Below are positions 1 through 8,087 of a stretch of DNA of 54,854 nucleotides, piece by piece. The notes beneath the pieces are model-generated. The model made no database searches, was not told the origin of the DNA, and saw only the letters and a program-made list of their open reading frames with translations. The DNA lies in the NCBI GenBank assembly GCA_002505765.1, contig DAVZ01000060.1, positions 1 through 54,854 of the forward strand, in the 5' to 3' direction. How positions within the stretch are numbered: position 1 is the first letter of the stretch; the number at the start of each line of letters is the position of its first letter. Source of the stretch: Methanobacterium sp. UBA176 (lineage in GTDB: Archaea; Methanobacteriota; Methanobacteria; Methanobacteriales; Methanobacteriaceae). A program made the position numbers and the translations under genes.

Positions 1-824
1 ATTTAAGGAGGGAAGCTTTATTAAAGTTGTTAATGGTATTTTAAACAGCCAATTAAAGGTTAAAAGGCGTGGTAAGGCTACAATTCTCATTGATTCAACT
101 GATTTATCTTTGGAATTTCAAATCAAAGATTTGCAAACTTGAAAAATCTTCGATTTTCAAGATTTGAATTTTCACCGCAGGAAAATCACTAAAAAATCAT
201 TGGGAGATAAAGACGTGAAATGGGCTTTCAGCTCATTTAAAGGGCCATTATATAGGTTTTAAACTCAAAATAGCCTTAGATTACCGTACTATGCAGCCTC
301 TGGCATTTTTAATCCATTCAAGATCACCCCACGATGCACAAATCTTTGATCAAATACTAAAAGAATTAAAAAACAGGTGTTTAATCCGTAATGGAGATAC
401 ATTAATCTTTGATAAAGGCTATTACAGTTATGATAACTATGTAAATGGAATTTTACATCATAAAATCGTTCCAATAATTTTCCCTAAACACTATTTCAAA
501 TTAAAAAAAGTATTAAAGGAATTAAACTACCCATTAAACTGTTTTAAAGGATCCACGATTAAAAAGAACGTTAAAAAACTTTATGAACGATTAGTAAGTG
601 AATTTAAATTAAAAATTACCAACTGGAAGCGTTTAAAACATGTACGGGGATTAGTAGAAGACTGGAACAAATTAACCAAAAAAACATTGAACATGGACAA
701 AATACACCGTTATACAAGACTTTCTGTCACTAAATACGTTGCAATTAATGCACTTTTAGCAGCACTCATCATACTGCAAGGCTACAACTCAAAAGAAGCC
801 ATACAACACCTCTCTGAATGGTAA
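1..824 (+). pseudogene. Decayed DDE (IS4/IS5-like) transposase, 5' end outside window
   Basis: The reading frame is broken but recognisable. An upstream piece reads TILIDSTDLSLEF (about 80-118), which looks like the first catalytic Asp region of a DDE transposase. A TGA at 140-142 stops it. The frame resumes as FHRRKITKKSLGDKDVKWAF and shifts near 241-246. The rest (GFKLKIALDYRTMQPLAFL, then the 291-824 frame) holds the DTLIFDKGYYS block, the second catalytic Asp region, and a C-terminal helical part. A palindromic insert (119-166) lies at the first break. The product cannot be functional as one protein. It belongs to a DDE transposase type common in Methanobacteriales; the exact IS family is not certain. 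No terminal inverted repeats could be identified. Confidence 0.8.
119..166. repeat. Small palindromic element inside the transposase remnant
   Basis: The outer hexamers CAAATC (119-124) and GATTTG (161-166) are inverted copies. Inside, CTTGAAAA and TTTTCAAG form a second perfect inverted pair around ATCTTCGA. The element coincides with the first break in the transposase frame, so it probably inserted there. Its mobility is inferred. Confidence 0.5.
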
Positions 825-934
825 AAAATAGAGGGGGTTAATATTTATTATATTACCTTCTAAAGAAAAAAGGGATTATTATATCTGGATTTTTGATAAT
901 AATCAATTTGTGAAAATGCCTTAAAAAGAAGAAA

Positions 935-1321
935 TTATTCAATAATGGTTATAGCTTTCATAGGGCATGAACCAGTGCAGAATCCGCATCCAATACACAA
1001 ATCGTTATCTATTCCCACGCTCCAATCTTCTTCTATGCATATTGCTTTAACTGGACATAATGAAACGCATGCACCACAATCAACGCATTTTTCGTCGTCT
1101 CTTTTTAAAACTTTTTTAACCGGGTCAACATGTATGCCACGGCTTTCAATATATTCAACGCTCTCGTTTACATGCTCGCCATCGATTTCAATGAGCATTT
1201 TACCTCCTTTAGGAGTTATATCGGCCCTCAATATATTAAAGCTTATGTTAAATTTCCTCATAGCGTCAGAAATAATGGCTTTGTTTACTATATCCGGAGA
1301 AAACTTGAACCATACCCTCAT
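935..1321 (-). CDS. NIL-domain ferredoxin partner of homocysteine synthesis
   Basis: 128 aa. Residues 1-75 resemble a NIL domain (a substrate-binding fold also found in methionine transporters). The C-terminal half carries two 4Fe-4S motifs, CVDCGACVSLCP and CIGCGFCTGSCP. It overlaps the upstream DUF39-CBS gene by 4 bp (ATGA), so the two are translationally coupled. This pair matches the archaeal system (MA1821/MA1822 type) that makes homocysteine from aspartate semialdehyde and sulfide; the ferredoxin is thought to supply reducing power. Cytoplasmic. The family match is strong; the role rests on known homologues. Confidence 0.88.
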   Translation of the reverse strand: MRVWFKFSPDIVNKAIISDAMRKFNISFNILRADITPKGGKMLIEIDGEHVNESVEYIESRGIHVDPVKKVLKRDDEKCVDCGACVSLCPVKAICIEEDWSVGIDNDLCIGCGFCTGSCPMKAITIIE

Positions 1322-2871
1322 AAGGACACCTCATTATCATTTTCTGCAGTTTCACCAATTAAACGGGATATATCTTCTGCAGTAATCATTCCTTTTACTT
1401 TATTCTCCTTGTCAACAATAGGAAGCCCTGATATTTCATATTTGTCTATTCTACGAGCAATTACATCAACAGGCTCATCTTCCCTTGCAATTATTACCTT
1501 TTTAGTCATTACATCCTTTAATCTCGCTTTACCTTTAGCTATAGCATTTGCTATGTCCCATGATGTCACTATCCCCATAAGTTTACCTTCATTATTTACA
1601 ACAGGCAGATGGTTAATGTTGTTTTCAACCAATTTTCTGGCAACATCGCTTATTTCCTCTGTAGGATATGCAATTATCACAGGTTTGCTTTCTATGTTCT
1701 TTATAAGGATAGAAGGCTTTTTAATTTCAAGGGGATTGAAAGTGTATCCCTTAGAAGGAATAAGATTAACAGGTTCTGTAAGGAAGAATTTTCCGCTACT
1801 GATCCATTTTTTAAGTTCTTCAGCAACTTCAACAGCCTTTTTATATGATGAAAGTGGAGAAGTTTTAATTTCCATACCATCAATTTCAATTTTCCCAGTT
1901 TTAAGTTCTTTATAATTGGTTTCCTTTAAAACAGGACGGTTTCGTCTTCCAATACCATAATCAAAAACCCTGCAAGTTATCTCCTCATCACTTATGGCGG
2001 TTCTTTTTGCTATTACTTGGTTTAATATAGGAATTGGTATTCCAGCACCAATGTAAAGTGTTGGACCGTATTTTTGCATGGTGGCGCCTCTAACAAAGTC
2101 GCTGTTCATCTTTTTCATGTCACCCATGAGCATTAATGTTCCAGAAGGACTAACAGGCACATCATTTACACGCTCTCCTTCAGTAGCATGTTGTGTTCCT
2201 TCTCCAAGCACGTAACCTTCACCTCCGCAGAGGAATATCCTTGTTCCAAGCCCTATTGTTTCAAAATAAGGATCATTAAGGAGAGGACTTAATTGTCCTG
2301 CACTTGAATAGCTTATATTACCGTAATTAGGGAGTAAAGTACCCATATATGTATAAAGGGTTTCATCTGTTGAATTGGTGGCAACAGCGTAATTTTGATA
2401 GCAGTTTCTTGGGTTTACCATAGTTGCATGATTCAATTTATCAATGTCAATAATGGTTTCTATTTCTTTTCTTGGATAACAATCGGTTCCATAGGCCTCT
2501 ACAACCAGCTCTATTTCCTTGCCTTTTATAAGGTCTTCGATTAGATGCGCTCCGCCATAATCCATCCCTATTTGAGGATTTCTGTTTAATTGGGTAGCAC
2601 CTATATATGCATCAACAGCTGCAAGCCCAGAATAAGCCTCAACATTGTTTAAAAATGTTCTGTTCATTTTAATAGGAGGATCAGAATGTCCAAAGTTTAA
2701 AAACGCTCCTGAAGAACACATCGCACCGAAAGTACCTGTAGTTACAACATCTACTTCCTCTGCTGCAGTTTCTACGCCATTTTCTTTGACGTATTCTGTC
2801 ATCTCTGCAGCGGTTAACACTAAGGCATCGCCATTTTTAATTTTCTGGTTAATCTCTTTAATTGTCTTCAT
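1318..2871 (-). CDS. Homocysteine biosynthesis protein, DUF39 plus two CBS domains
   Basis: 517 aa. Residues 1 to about 365 form the DUF39 domain, with cysteines at Cys52 (MCSSGAF), Cys131 (DCYPRKE) and in NPRNCYQNYA that could carry a persulfide. Two CBS domains follow (about 390-445 and 455-510), a usual site for adenosyl-ligand sensing. Homologues sulfurate aspartate semialdehyde to homocysteine together with the ferredoxin encoded directly downstream. The CBS pair suggests allosteric control by an adenosyl compound such as SAM, which is an inference. The start at 2871 is the only ATG near the conserved N terminus. Confidence 0.9.
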   Translation of the reverse strand: MKTIKEINQKIKNGDALVLTAAEMTEYVKENGVETAAEEVDVVTTGTFGAMCSSGAFLNFGHSDPPIKMNRTFLNNVEAYSGLAAVDAYIGATQLNRNPQIGMDYGGAHLIEDLIKGKEIELVVEAYGTDCYPRKEIETIIDIDKLNHATMVNPRNCYQNYAVATNSTDETLYTYMGTLLPNYGNISYSSAGQLSPLLNDPYFETIGLGTRIFLCGGEGYVLGEGTQHATEGERVNDVPVSPSGTLMLMGDMKKMNSDFVRGATMQKYGPTLYIGAGIPIPILNQVIAKRTAISDEEITCRVFDYGIGRRNRPVLKETNYKELKTGKIEIDGMEIKTSPLSSYKKAVEVAEELKKWISSGKFFLTEPVNLIPSKGYTFNPLEIKKPSILIKNIESKPVIIAYPTEEISDVARKLVENNINHLPVVNNEGKLMGIVTSWDIANAIAKGKARLKDVMTKKVIIAREDEPVDVIARRIDKYEISGLPIVDKENKVKGMITAEDISRLIGETAENDNEVSL

Positions 2872-3194
2872 TCGAACACTTCCAGTGCTTTATTTATAGA
2901 ATAAGTATCCTTTTTAATTATAAAATACAGAATTAAATTAATTCTTGTAGATTTCTGTTTAATCCAGCAGATTTATAGCCAATATAATTCTTCTTCCTAT
3001 CTAAACTGAAGCATTATGATTTGCTCTAATGTTTTATATAATTAAATTTTTTTCAGTATATACTTTTACTTTAATCAGTCTATAACGATATATTACAAGA
3101 AGATCATAATTAATAGGTGTAAATAAATTTAAATTCATTATTTAGAGATTAAACATTAAAATAATGCTTTCTAAAAATTATAAATGTTGATAAT
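2872..3194. other. Divergent intergenic region
   Basis: 323 bp of AT-rich DNA between the homocysteine operon (minus) and tldD (plus). It must hold both promoters. TATA-like stretches are present (for example TTTTATATAATT near 3030-3042), but AT content is too high to choose one. No ORF, RNA gene or strong inverted repeat seen. Confidence 0.5.
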
Positions 3195-4568
3195 ATGGCA
3201 AATCAGTTAAATAGTGATTTATTTAAAAGTATGCTCAATAAAATAGAAAAAAAAGTGGATTATGCTGATTTTAGAGTTAGTGACAGTCAGAATACATCCA
3301 TTACCATGAAGGATGGAAAGATTCAAGAAATAAGATCAGGGTCTGACTTTGGAAGCGCCATTCGTATTTTAAAAGACGGAGCCTGGGGCTCTGCATTTAC
3401 AACAGACCTGTCAAAAATGGATGAAATGATAGAAACTGCCCTTAAACTCTCCGGCGCTTTAAAAAGTGACGTTCAACTGGCAGAAGTTCAACCTCATGTT
3501 GATGAAGTAAAGTTAAAAGCTAAAATAAGGCCTGTAGATGTTTCAATTGAAGAAAAAAAGGAAATAATGACTGAAGCTAACCATGCAGCCACAATACCAA
3601 TGGTTGTCAGTACCACTGTAAGTTATGTGGACGCAGAGGGAAGCAATCTTTTTTTAAGCACCGAAGGAGCTTCTATAAAAACAGAAGAATCAAGGGTAGC
3701 CTTATTTTTAAATGCTGTAGCAGCTAAAGAAAATATTATTCAGTTTGGACATAACAGTACCGGTGGCGCACGTGGATTTGAAGTACTCCAGAGGGAAGAT
3801 ATTGAAAAATTCGGAAGAAAAGCAGCAGAAAAGGCAGTAAGGCTTTTGGATGCCAGTTCACCACCTTCAGGGAAATTTCCAGTAATAATGGATTGCAAAC
3901 TTTCTGGCGTTTTCATTCATGAAGCTCTGGGCCATGCTTCAGAGGCTGATTTAATTTTACAGAATGATTCAATATTGAAAGACAAAATGGGGACACAGAT
4001 AGGATCCTCTCTTGTTACAATAGTAGATGATGCAAGTATGGATGCTTTTGGATATTATCCTTATGATGCAGAGGGAGTAAAGACAGGTGAAAATGTGCTG
4101 GTTGAAAAGGGTAAATTGGTTTCCTTTTTAAGTTCCAGGGAAACTGCTTCCAAGTTGGGCATTTCATCATCTGGAAATGCCAGATCTAAAGTGGGAGATC
4201 AGCCTATTGTCAGAATGAGTAATACCTATCTTAAACCTGGCGATTTGGATTTTGAAGAATTAATTGAAGATATATCTCATGGAATATATCTTAAAGGTTC
4301 AAGGGGAGGCCAGGTGGATACTGGAAAAGGCATTTTCCAGTTTAATGCTGCAGAATCATTTAAGATTGAAAATGGAGAAGTAGAGACTCCTTTAAGGGAT
4401 GTTTCTTTATCTGGTAATATTCTTGAGATTCTCAACCATGTAACTGGCCTTGGAAAAGACTTTAAAATGAGCCAGGGATTCTGTGGTAAGGCAGGTCAGG
4501 CAGTTCCAGTTGGAGATGGAGGACCTCATGTAAGGGTTAGTGAAGCAACTGTAGGAGGATCAGGCTAA
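3195..4568 (+). CDS. tldD: TldD/PmbA-family metalloprotease, TldD type
   Basis: 457 aa, the normal length for TldD. The zinc motif HEALGH lies at residues 242-247 with a further Glu at 250 (HEALGHASE), which defines the active TldD subunit rather than PmbA/TldE. Late motifs such as GFCGKAGQAVPVGDGG also fit. In bacteria TldD works with TldE to cut unfolded peptides, including leader peptides of modified peptides and antitoxins. No TldE partner is visible here, so it is either elsewhere or not used. Likely cytoplasmic. Confidence 0.92.
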   Translation: MANQLNSDLFKSMLNKIEKKVDYADFRVSDSQNTSITMKDGKIQEIRSGSDFGSAIRILKDGAWGSAFTTDLSKMDEMIETALKLSGALKSDVQLAEVQPHVDEVKLKAKIRPVDVSIEEKKEIMTEANHAATIPMVVSTTVSYVDAEGSNLFLSTEGASIKTEESRVALFLNAVAAKENIIQFGHNSTGGARGFEVLQREDIEKFGRKAAEKAVRLLDASSPPSGKFPVIMDCKLSGVFIHEALGHASEADLILQNDSILKDKMGTQIGSSLVTIVDDASMDAFGYYPYDAEGVKTGENVLVEKGKLVSFLSSRETASKLGISSSGNARSKVGDQPIVRMSNTYLKPGDLDFEELIEDISHGIYLKGSRGGQVDTGKGIFQFNAAESFKIENGEVETPLRDVSLSGNILEILNHVTGLGKDFKMSQGFCGKAGQAVPVGDGGPHVRVSEATVGGSG

Positions 4569-4599
4569 TTTATGAATTAATTTTTAAGGGGGTAGATTG

Positions 4600-5160
4600 A
4601 TGATATCGGAAAAAGAAGGAAAATTTTTGGTAAAACTTGCAAGAGAATCTATAGAAATGTATATAAGAGATAGAAAAATCATTGCTGTTCCTGAAGATAC
4701 TCCAGAAACCCTTAAGGAGAATAGGGGAGCATTTGTAACATTAAATAAGGAAGGGTTACTTAGAGGGTGTATTGGGTATCCTGAACCTGTAAAATCCCTT
4801 GTAAATTCTGTTATTGAAGTTGCAATATCTGCTGCGGTAAATGATCCTCGTTTTTCTCCAGTAAACTCCAGTGAACTTGATGATCTTGAAGTTGAGGTTA
4901 GTGTATTGACAAAACCTGAACTTATAGAAGTGGAAATGCCTGAAGAATATATGGATAAAATCGAAATAGGAAAAGACGGGCTTATTATAGAAAGAGGCCC
5001 TTACAGGGGTTTGCTTCTCCCTCAAGTTGCTGTGGAATTAGGTTGGAATGTAGAGGAATTTTTATACAATACCTGTGTTAAAGCCAACCTTCCAGCTGAC
5101 TGCTGGCTTTATCAGGATGTGAAAATTTATAAGTTCAACACAGAAGTTTTCAGTGAGTAA
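4600..5160 (+). CDS. AMMECR1-domain protein
   Basis: 186 aa. The family signature LRGCIGYPEP is present, followed by the conserved FNTEVF-like end. AMMECR1 proteins occur in archaea and eukaryotes; their biochemical role is not settled, and a link to radical-SAM or redox chemistry is only suspected. ATG 4600 is preferred to TTG 4597 because GGGGG at 4588-4592 is then 7 nt away. It lies 31 bp after tldD and is probably cotranscribed. Confidence 0.88.
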   Translation: MISEKEGKFLVKLARESIEMYIRDRKIIAVPEDTPETLKENRGAFVTLNKEGLLRGCIGYPEPVKSLVNSVIEVAISAAVNDPRFSPVNSSELDDLEVEVSVLTKPELIEVEMPEEYMDKIEIGKDGLIIERGPYRGLLLPQVAVELGWNVEEFLYNTCVKANLPADCWLYQDVKIYKFNTEVFSE

Positions 5161-5174
5161 ATTAAGTTCCACAA

Positions 5175-5207
5175 TTATTCATTGGTTGGGAACCAATCCC
5201 TGAATAA
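5175..5207. terminator. Stem-loop between convergent genes
   Basis: An outer stem TTATTCA (5175-5181) pairs with TGAATAA (5201-5207). Inside, ATTGGTT pairs with AACCAAT around GGG. It lies just after the AMMECR1 gene and just before the end of the convergent hemerythrin gene, as expected for a shared terminator or 3'-end hairpin. There is no long U-run. Confidence 0.55.
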
Positions 5208-5211
5208 CTTA

Positions 5212-5631
5212 TTATAGACTTTCTGATTTCTTTTCTTTGATTAATTTCAGCATATCTTCTTCTGCTTCTTCACTTAGAACTTCAGAAGCTTTGGGGAATA
5301 GTTCATTTTCTTCACGTTGAACGTGTTTTAAAATTATATTATTGAGTCCTTTTAAATTCTCCATCCAATCCTTATCCCCCTGCTCATTTTCTAAATATAA
5401 AAGTTTGTTCCATGCAAGCTCGTGTTCATATTTATTTTTTTTAACTAACTCTTCATCTACAAACTCCATTGGGGGGTAGAGAAAATTTTCTTCACTAATC
5501 ATATGTGCTTCTAATAGTTTTTTTATTTCTGGAAATTTAGAGGTATTTCCAGTTTCAATTACTTGTTTAAATAATTCTTTAACATTTTCATGGTCTTCCT
5601 TTAATACTTTATAAACGTCTCCTTTGGCCAT
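5212..5631 (-). CDS. Hemerythrin HHE-domain protein
   Basis: 139 aa from the chosen start. The HHE ligand pattern is visible: DHENV, EAHMISEENFLYPP, HELAW and HVQREENELFP. The family binds a di-iron centre and O2 or NO. In a strict anaerobe it probably serves oxygen or nitric oxide scavenging or sensing. ATG 5631 is chosen because AAATGGAGG lies directly upstream; a longer frame to 5667 has no ribosome site. Monocistronic, with its own promoter above 5640. Confidence 0.88.
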   Translation of the reverse strand: MAKGDVYKVLKEDHENVKELFKQVIETGNTSKFPEIKKLLEAHMISEENFLYPPMEFVDEELVKKNKYEHELAWNKLLYLENEQGDKDWMENLKGLNNIILKHVQREENELFPKASEVLSEEAEEDMLKLIKEKKSESL

Positions 5632-5821
5632 GTTAAACCTCCATTTTTTAATTACATATGTTGGCAACTATTAATAAATATATTTAAAAATGTAATAATT
5701 TTGGTTTTCTTATTGCATTATTTAAAAAACAATAGATATAAATAGTAATTACCTCAAAAAATTTAAATTTATTGATTTTAGTAGTATCAACAAAAGTAAT
5801 TTAAATTTAATAAGTGATTAT

Positions 5822-6814
5822 ATGTTTATTCCAACTGTACCAACTCCTGATGAAATATTGGATAAAAGTTTCAGCAGGGCAAAAAAGGCGGCTAATAAGG
5901 TAAGGACTTCAAAAATACCCCGTCATCAAAAGGCCAAAAAAACTGAAGAGGCAAGAATAAAAACCGCTTGCCAGGTTACTAAAGACACTTTAAACAATTT
6001 GCTGGAAAAAACTCCCCAGGTAGAAAGTATGCATATGTTTTACCAGGACTATATCGATGTTATGGTGGGTGTAGACCAGTTAAAAAAATCTCTCGGTGCT
6101 TTAAATTGGGCTGTGGGGGTTATTTCTAAATTTGAAAATGAATATGTCTTTAAAGTTAGGAGAACCAGGCCAGAAAACGCTGCCAATATCAGAAAAGCAG
6201 CTTTCGGAAGAATTTCGTCTGTAATAAACCAGATAGATGATGATCTTGACTTTCTAAACTATGTAAAGGGAAAGCTTAGGAACATGCCCACAATTGATTT
6301 TGAAGCTATCACAGTGGTTATAGCAGGATTTCCAAATGTGGGAAAATCAACTATTCTTCGCCAGATCACTCCAGCCGAGCCCAAAGTTGCAGATTATCCT
6401 TTTACAACTCATGGAATTCAGATAGGGCATTTTGAGAAAAGATGGAAAAAGTATCAAATAATTGACACTCCAGGACTTCTTGACAGGCCAGTAAGGGATA
6501 TGAATAATATTGAACTCAGGGCAATGGTAGCTCTGGAACATCTGGCTGATGTTATTTTATATATTTTTGATGCTTCAGAAAATTCCGGTTATCCACTTGA
6601 TGCACAGATGAGACTATATGAAGAGATAGGACATTTATTTGACACACCAATAATAAGTGTTTTTAACAAAATGGACTTGGTAGAAAATAATAAGTATTTA
6701 GAAAAATATATTAGTAAAATGGATAAATATTTAATGATTTCAGCTTCAAAAGGCTCTGGTGTACAATTGATAATTAAGGAACTGGAGGTTATAGAAAATC
6801 TGTCAAAATCGTAG
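5822..6814 (+). CDS. NOG1-like GTP-binding protein
   Basis: 330 aa. A helical N-terminal domain (1-160) precedes a GTPase domain with G1 GFPNVGKST (169-177), G3 DTPG (215-218), G4 NKMD (282-285) and G5 SASKG. This order matches archaeal homologues of the nucleolar GTPase Nog1 in the OBG superfamily. A role in large ribosomal subunit assembly is expected from the family. The start MFIPTVPTPDEILD matches the usual N terminus. Not obviously in an operon. Confidence 0.9.
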   Translation: MFIPTVPTPDEILDKSFSRAKKAANKVRTSKIPRHQKAKKTEEARIKTACQVTKDTLNNLLEKTPQVESMHMFYQDYIDVMVGVDQLKKSLGALNWAVGVISKFENEYVFKVRRTRPENAANIRKAAFGRISSVINQIDDDLDFLNYVKGKLRNMPTIDFEAITVVIAGFPNVGKSTILRQITPAEPKVADYPFTTHGIQIGHFEKRWKKYQIIDTPGLLDRPVRDMNNIELRAMVALEHLADVILYIFDASENSGYPLDAQMRLYEEIGHLFDTPIISVFNKMDLVENNKYLEKYISKMDKYLMISASKGSGVQLIIKELEVIENLSKS

Positions 6815-6817
6815 CTT

Positions 6818-6895
6818 ACAAAACCGAAGGGTTTTGTGCATTCATAATTAGAGAATTTTGAAGAGTTTGACGCCGCAAAAACGTAGTTTTTCCGG
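6818..6895. repeat. Double-hairpin intergenic element
   Basis: Two inverted repeats follow the GTPase stop codon. ACAAAACC/GGTTTTGT around GAAG (6818-6837) is perfect. GCCGCAAAAAC/GTTTTTCCGGC around GTA (6872-6895) has one mismatch. Its higher GC content stands out from the neighbourhood. It may end the upstream transcript, or be a dispersed palindromic repeat of the type common in Methanobacterium intergenic regions; other copies would have to be sought genome-wide. Confidence 0.5.
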
Positions 6896-6912
6896 CTCTG
6901 ATTTTCTGAACC

Positions 6913-6937
6913 CCAAAAAATAGAATATTTTTGGAGG
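6913..6937 (+). promoter_or_regulatory. AU-rich hairpin overlapping the hsp20 ribosome site
   Basis: CCAAAAA (6913-6919) pairs with TTTTTGG (6928-6934). After a one-base bulge the stem continues as TA/TA over a GAA loop. The closing GG (6933-6934) is the first half of the GGAGG ribosome site (6933-6937), 6 nt before the ATG. An AU-rich stem occluding a ribosome site before a small heat-shock gene is the layout of an RNA thermometer. The pairing is seen; the temperature response is inferred. Confidence 0.4.
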
Positions 6938-6943
6938 GATTTA

Positions 6944-7519
6944 ATGGAAGAAAAGAAAGTTATTAAAACCAAAAAAGAATTAGAAATGGAAAAGGCTGGG
7001 GAAAAAGATGTTAAAGTAGGAAAAGAGGCTGAAGAAGCGCCTCTTGAAACAGAAGAAACCACCACTGAAAAAGCACCAGTGGAAAAAAGATTAGAAAAAG
7101 GTAGAATGACAGCTCAAAAGATTTTTGAAGACATGATAAGTACATTCCGCGACAAACAGGGTGATTTTGAAAAGGCAATGTCTGAATATACAGCTTCTTC
7201 TGCTAAATTGACAATGGACGTGATAGAAACTGAAAATGATATAGTGGTAATTGCAGATCTCCCAGGTGTTAAAAAGGAAGATATTGTTATTGACCTCACT
7301 GAGGACTCATTGGAAATAATGGCCATATTTGAAGATGAATCAGAGTTCAAGGGTGAAAATTTCTTTAAAAAGGAAAGAAGATATGGGGAATCTAAAAGAA
7401 CTATTAGTTTGCCAAAGATGGTTAAAATTGAAGAAGCACGTGCTAAATTCGATAATGGTGTTTTAACAGTTACCATTCCAAAAGAAGAAAAGAAAAGACA
7501 CACATTATCAGTGGAATAG
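6944..7519 (+). CDS. hsp20: Small heat-shock protein, Hsp20/alpha-crystallin family
   Basis: 191 aa. The alpha-crystallin domain spans about 88-190 and contains VIADLPGVKKEDI and the late VLTVTIPKE strand. The N-terminal 60-85 residues are a Lys/Glu/Thr-rich extension, longer and more charged than in most archaeal sHSPs. It acts as an ATP-independent holdase that keeps unfolded proteins soluble. A second sHSP gene follows in the same direction. The preceding hairpin may control translation. Confidence 0.93.
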   Translation: MEEKKVIKTKKELEMEKAGEKDVKVGKEAEEAPLETEETTTEKAPVEKRLEKGRMTAQKIFEDMISTFRDKQGDFEKAMSEYTASSAKLTMDVIETENDIVVIADLPGVKKEDIVIDLTEDSLEIMAIFEDESEFKGENFFKKERRYGESKRTISLPKMVKIEEARAKFDNGVLTVTIPKEEKKRHTLSVE

Positions 7520-7624
7520 AAATATTCTCCTATTTTTTTTATTTTTTAGATAAATTATCAAGATAAAATATTGATTTTTATTTTTTTAGAATCCAATCAA
7601 TTCTGAGAGTTGAGGAGTTAAAAC

Positions 7625-8062
7625 ATGGATAGGAGACCCAGAAGGATCGATCATGAAAGAATAATTTATGTAACAGTGGATTTTGCTATTGATTTCATTA
7701 AAAATGTTGCTAAAGGTTTATTTCGAGAAATAGAAAGAAATATAGATAAATATCCATCTATTTCAGATAAGGAATTGATTGAAACTTCTAAATATCTAAT
7801 AGCCCGTATTGATATTCCTGGAGTTCCAAAGGAAGATATTGTTATAGATTTAACAGAAACGAAACTTGAAATTAAAGTTGGTTATGTTGAAACTGGAAAA
7901 AATATAGTAATAAAGCATAGAGGACGAAATAATAAATTCAAAAAGGAGATAATTCTCCCTAAAAAGGTTGTTGTTGAAGAATCGATTGCTGACCTGGAAG
8001 ATGGTCTATTAACTGTTAAAATGCCCAAAAAAGTAAAAAGAGTAAGATATGAAGTCAAATAA
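7625..8062 (+). CDS. Second small heat-shock protein (Hsp20 family)
   Basis: 145 aa. The alpha-crystallin domain begins near residue 58 (YLIARIDIPGVPKEDIVIDL) and ends with LLTVKMPKK. The core PGVxKEDIVIDLTE is close to the preceding Hsp20, so the two are paralogs with different N termini; this one lacks the acidic extension. A 7-bp hairpin (7597-7603 with 7607-7613) directly abuts its GGAG site at 7614-7617. The genes lie 105 bp apart and may be transcribed together. Confidence 0.9.
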   Translation: MDRRPRRIDHERIIYVTVDFAIDFIKNVAKGLFREIERNIDKYPSISDKELIETSKYLIARIDIPGVPKEDIVIDLTETKLEIKVGYVETGKNIVIKHRGRNNKFKKEIILPKKVVVEESIADLEDGLLTVKMPKKVKRVRYEVK

Positions 8063-8087
8063 GTGTATTTAATAGGATTTTCTTGTT

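Noticed and set aside
1130..1915. 261-codon plus-strand frame
   Set aside because: It is antisense to the homocysteine operon, where both minus-strand products have strong family motifs.
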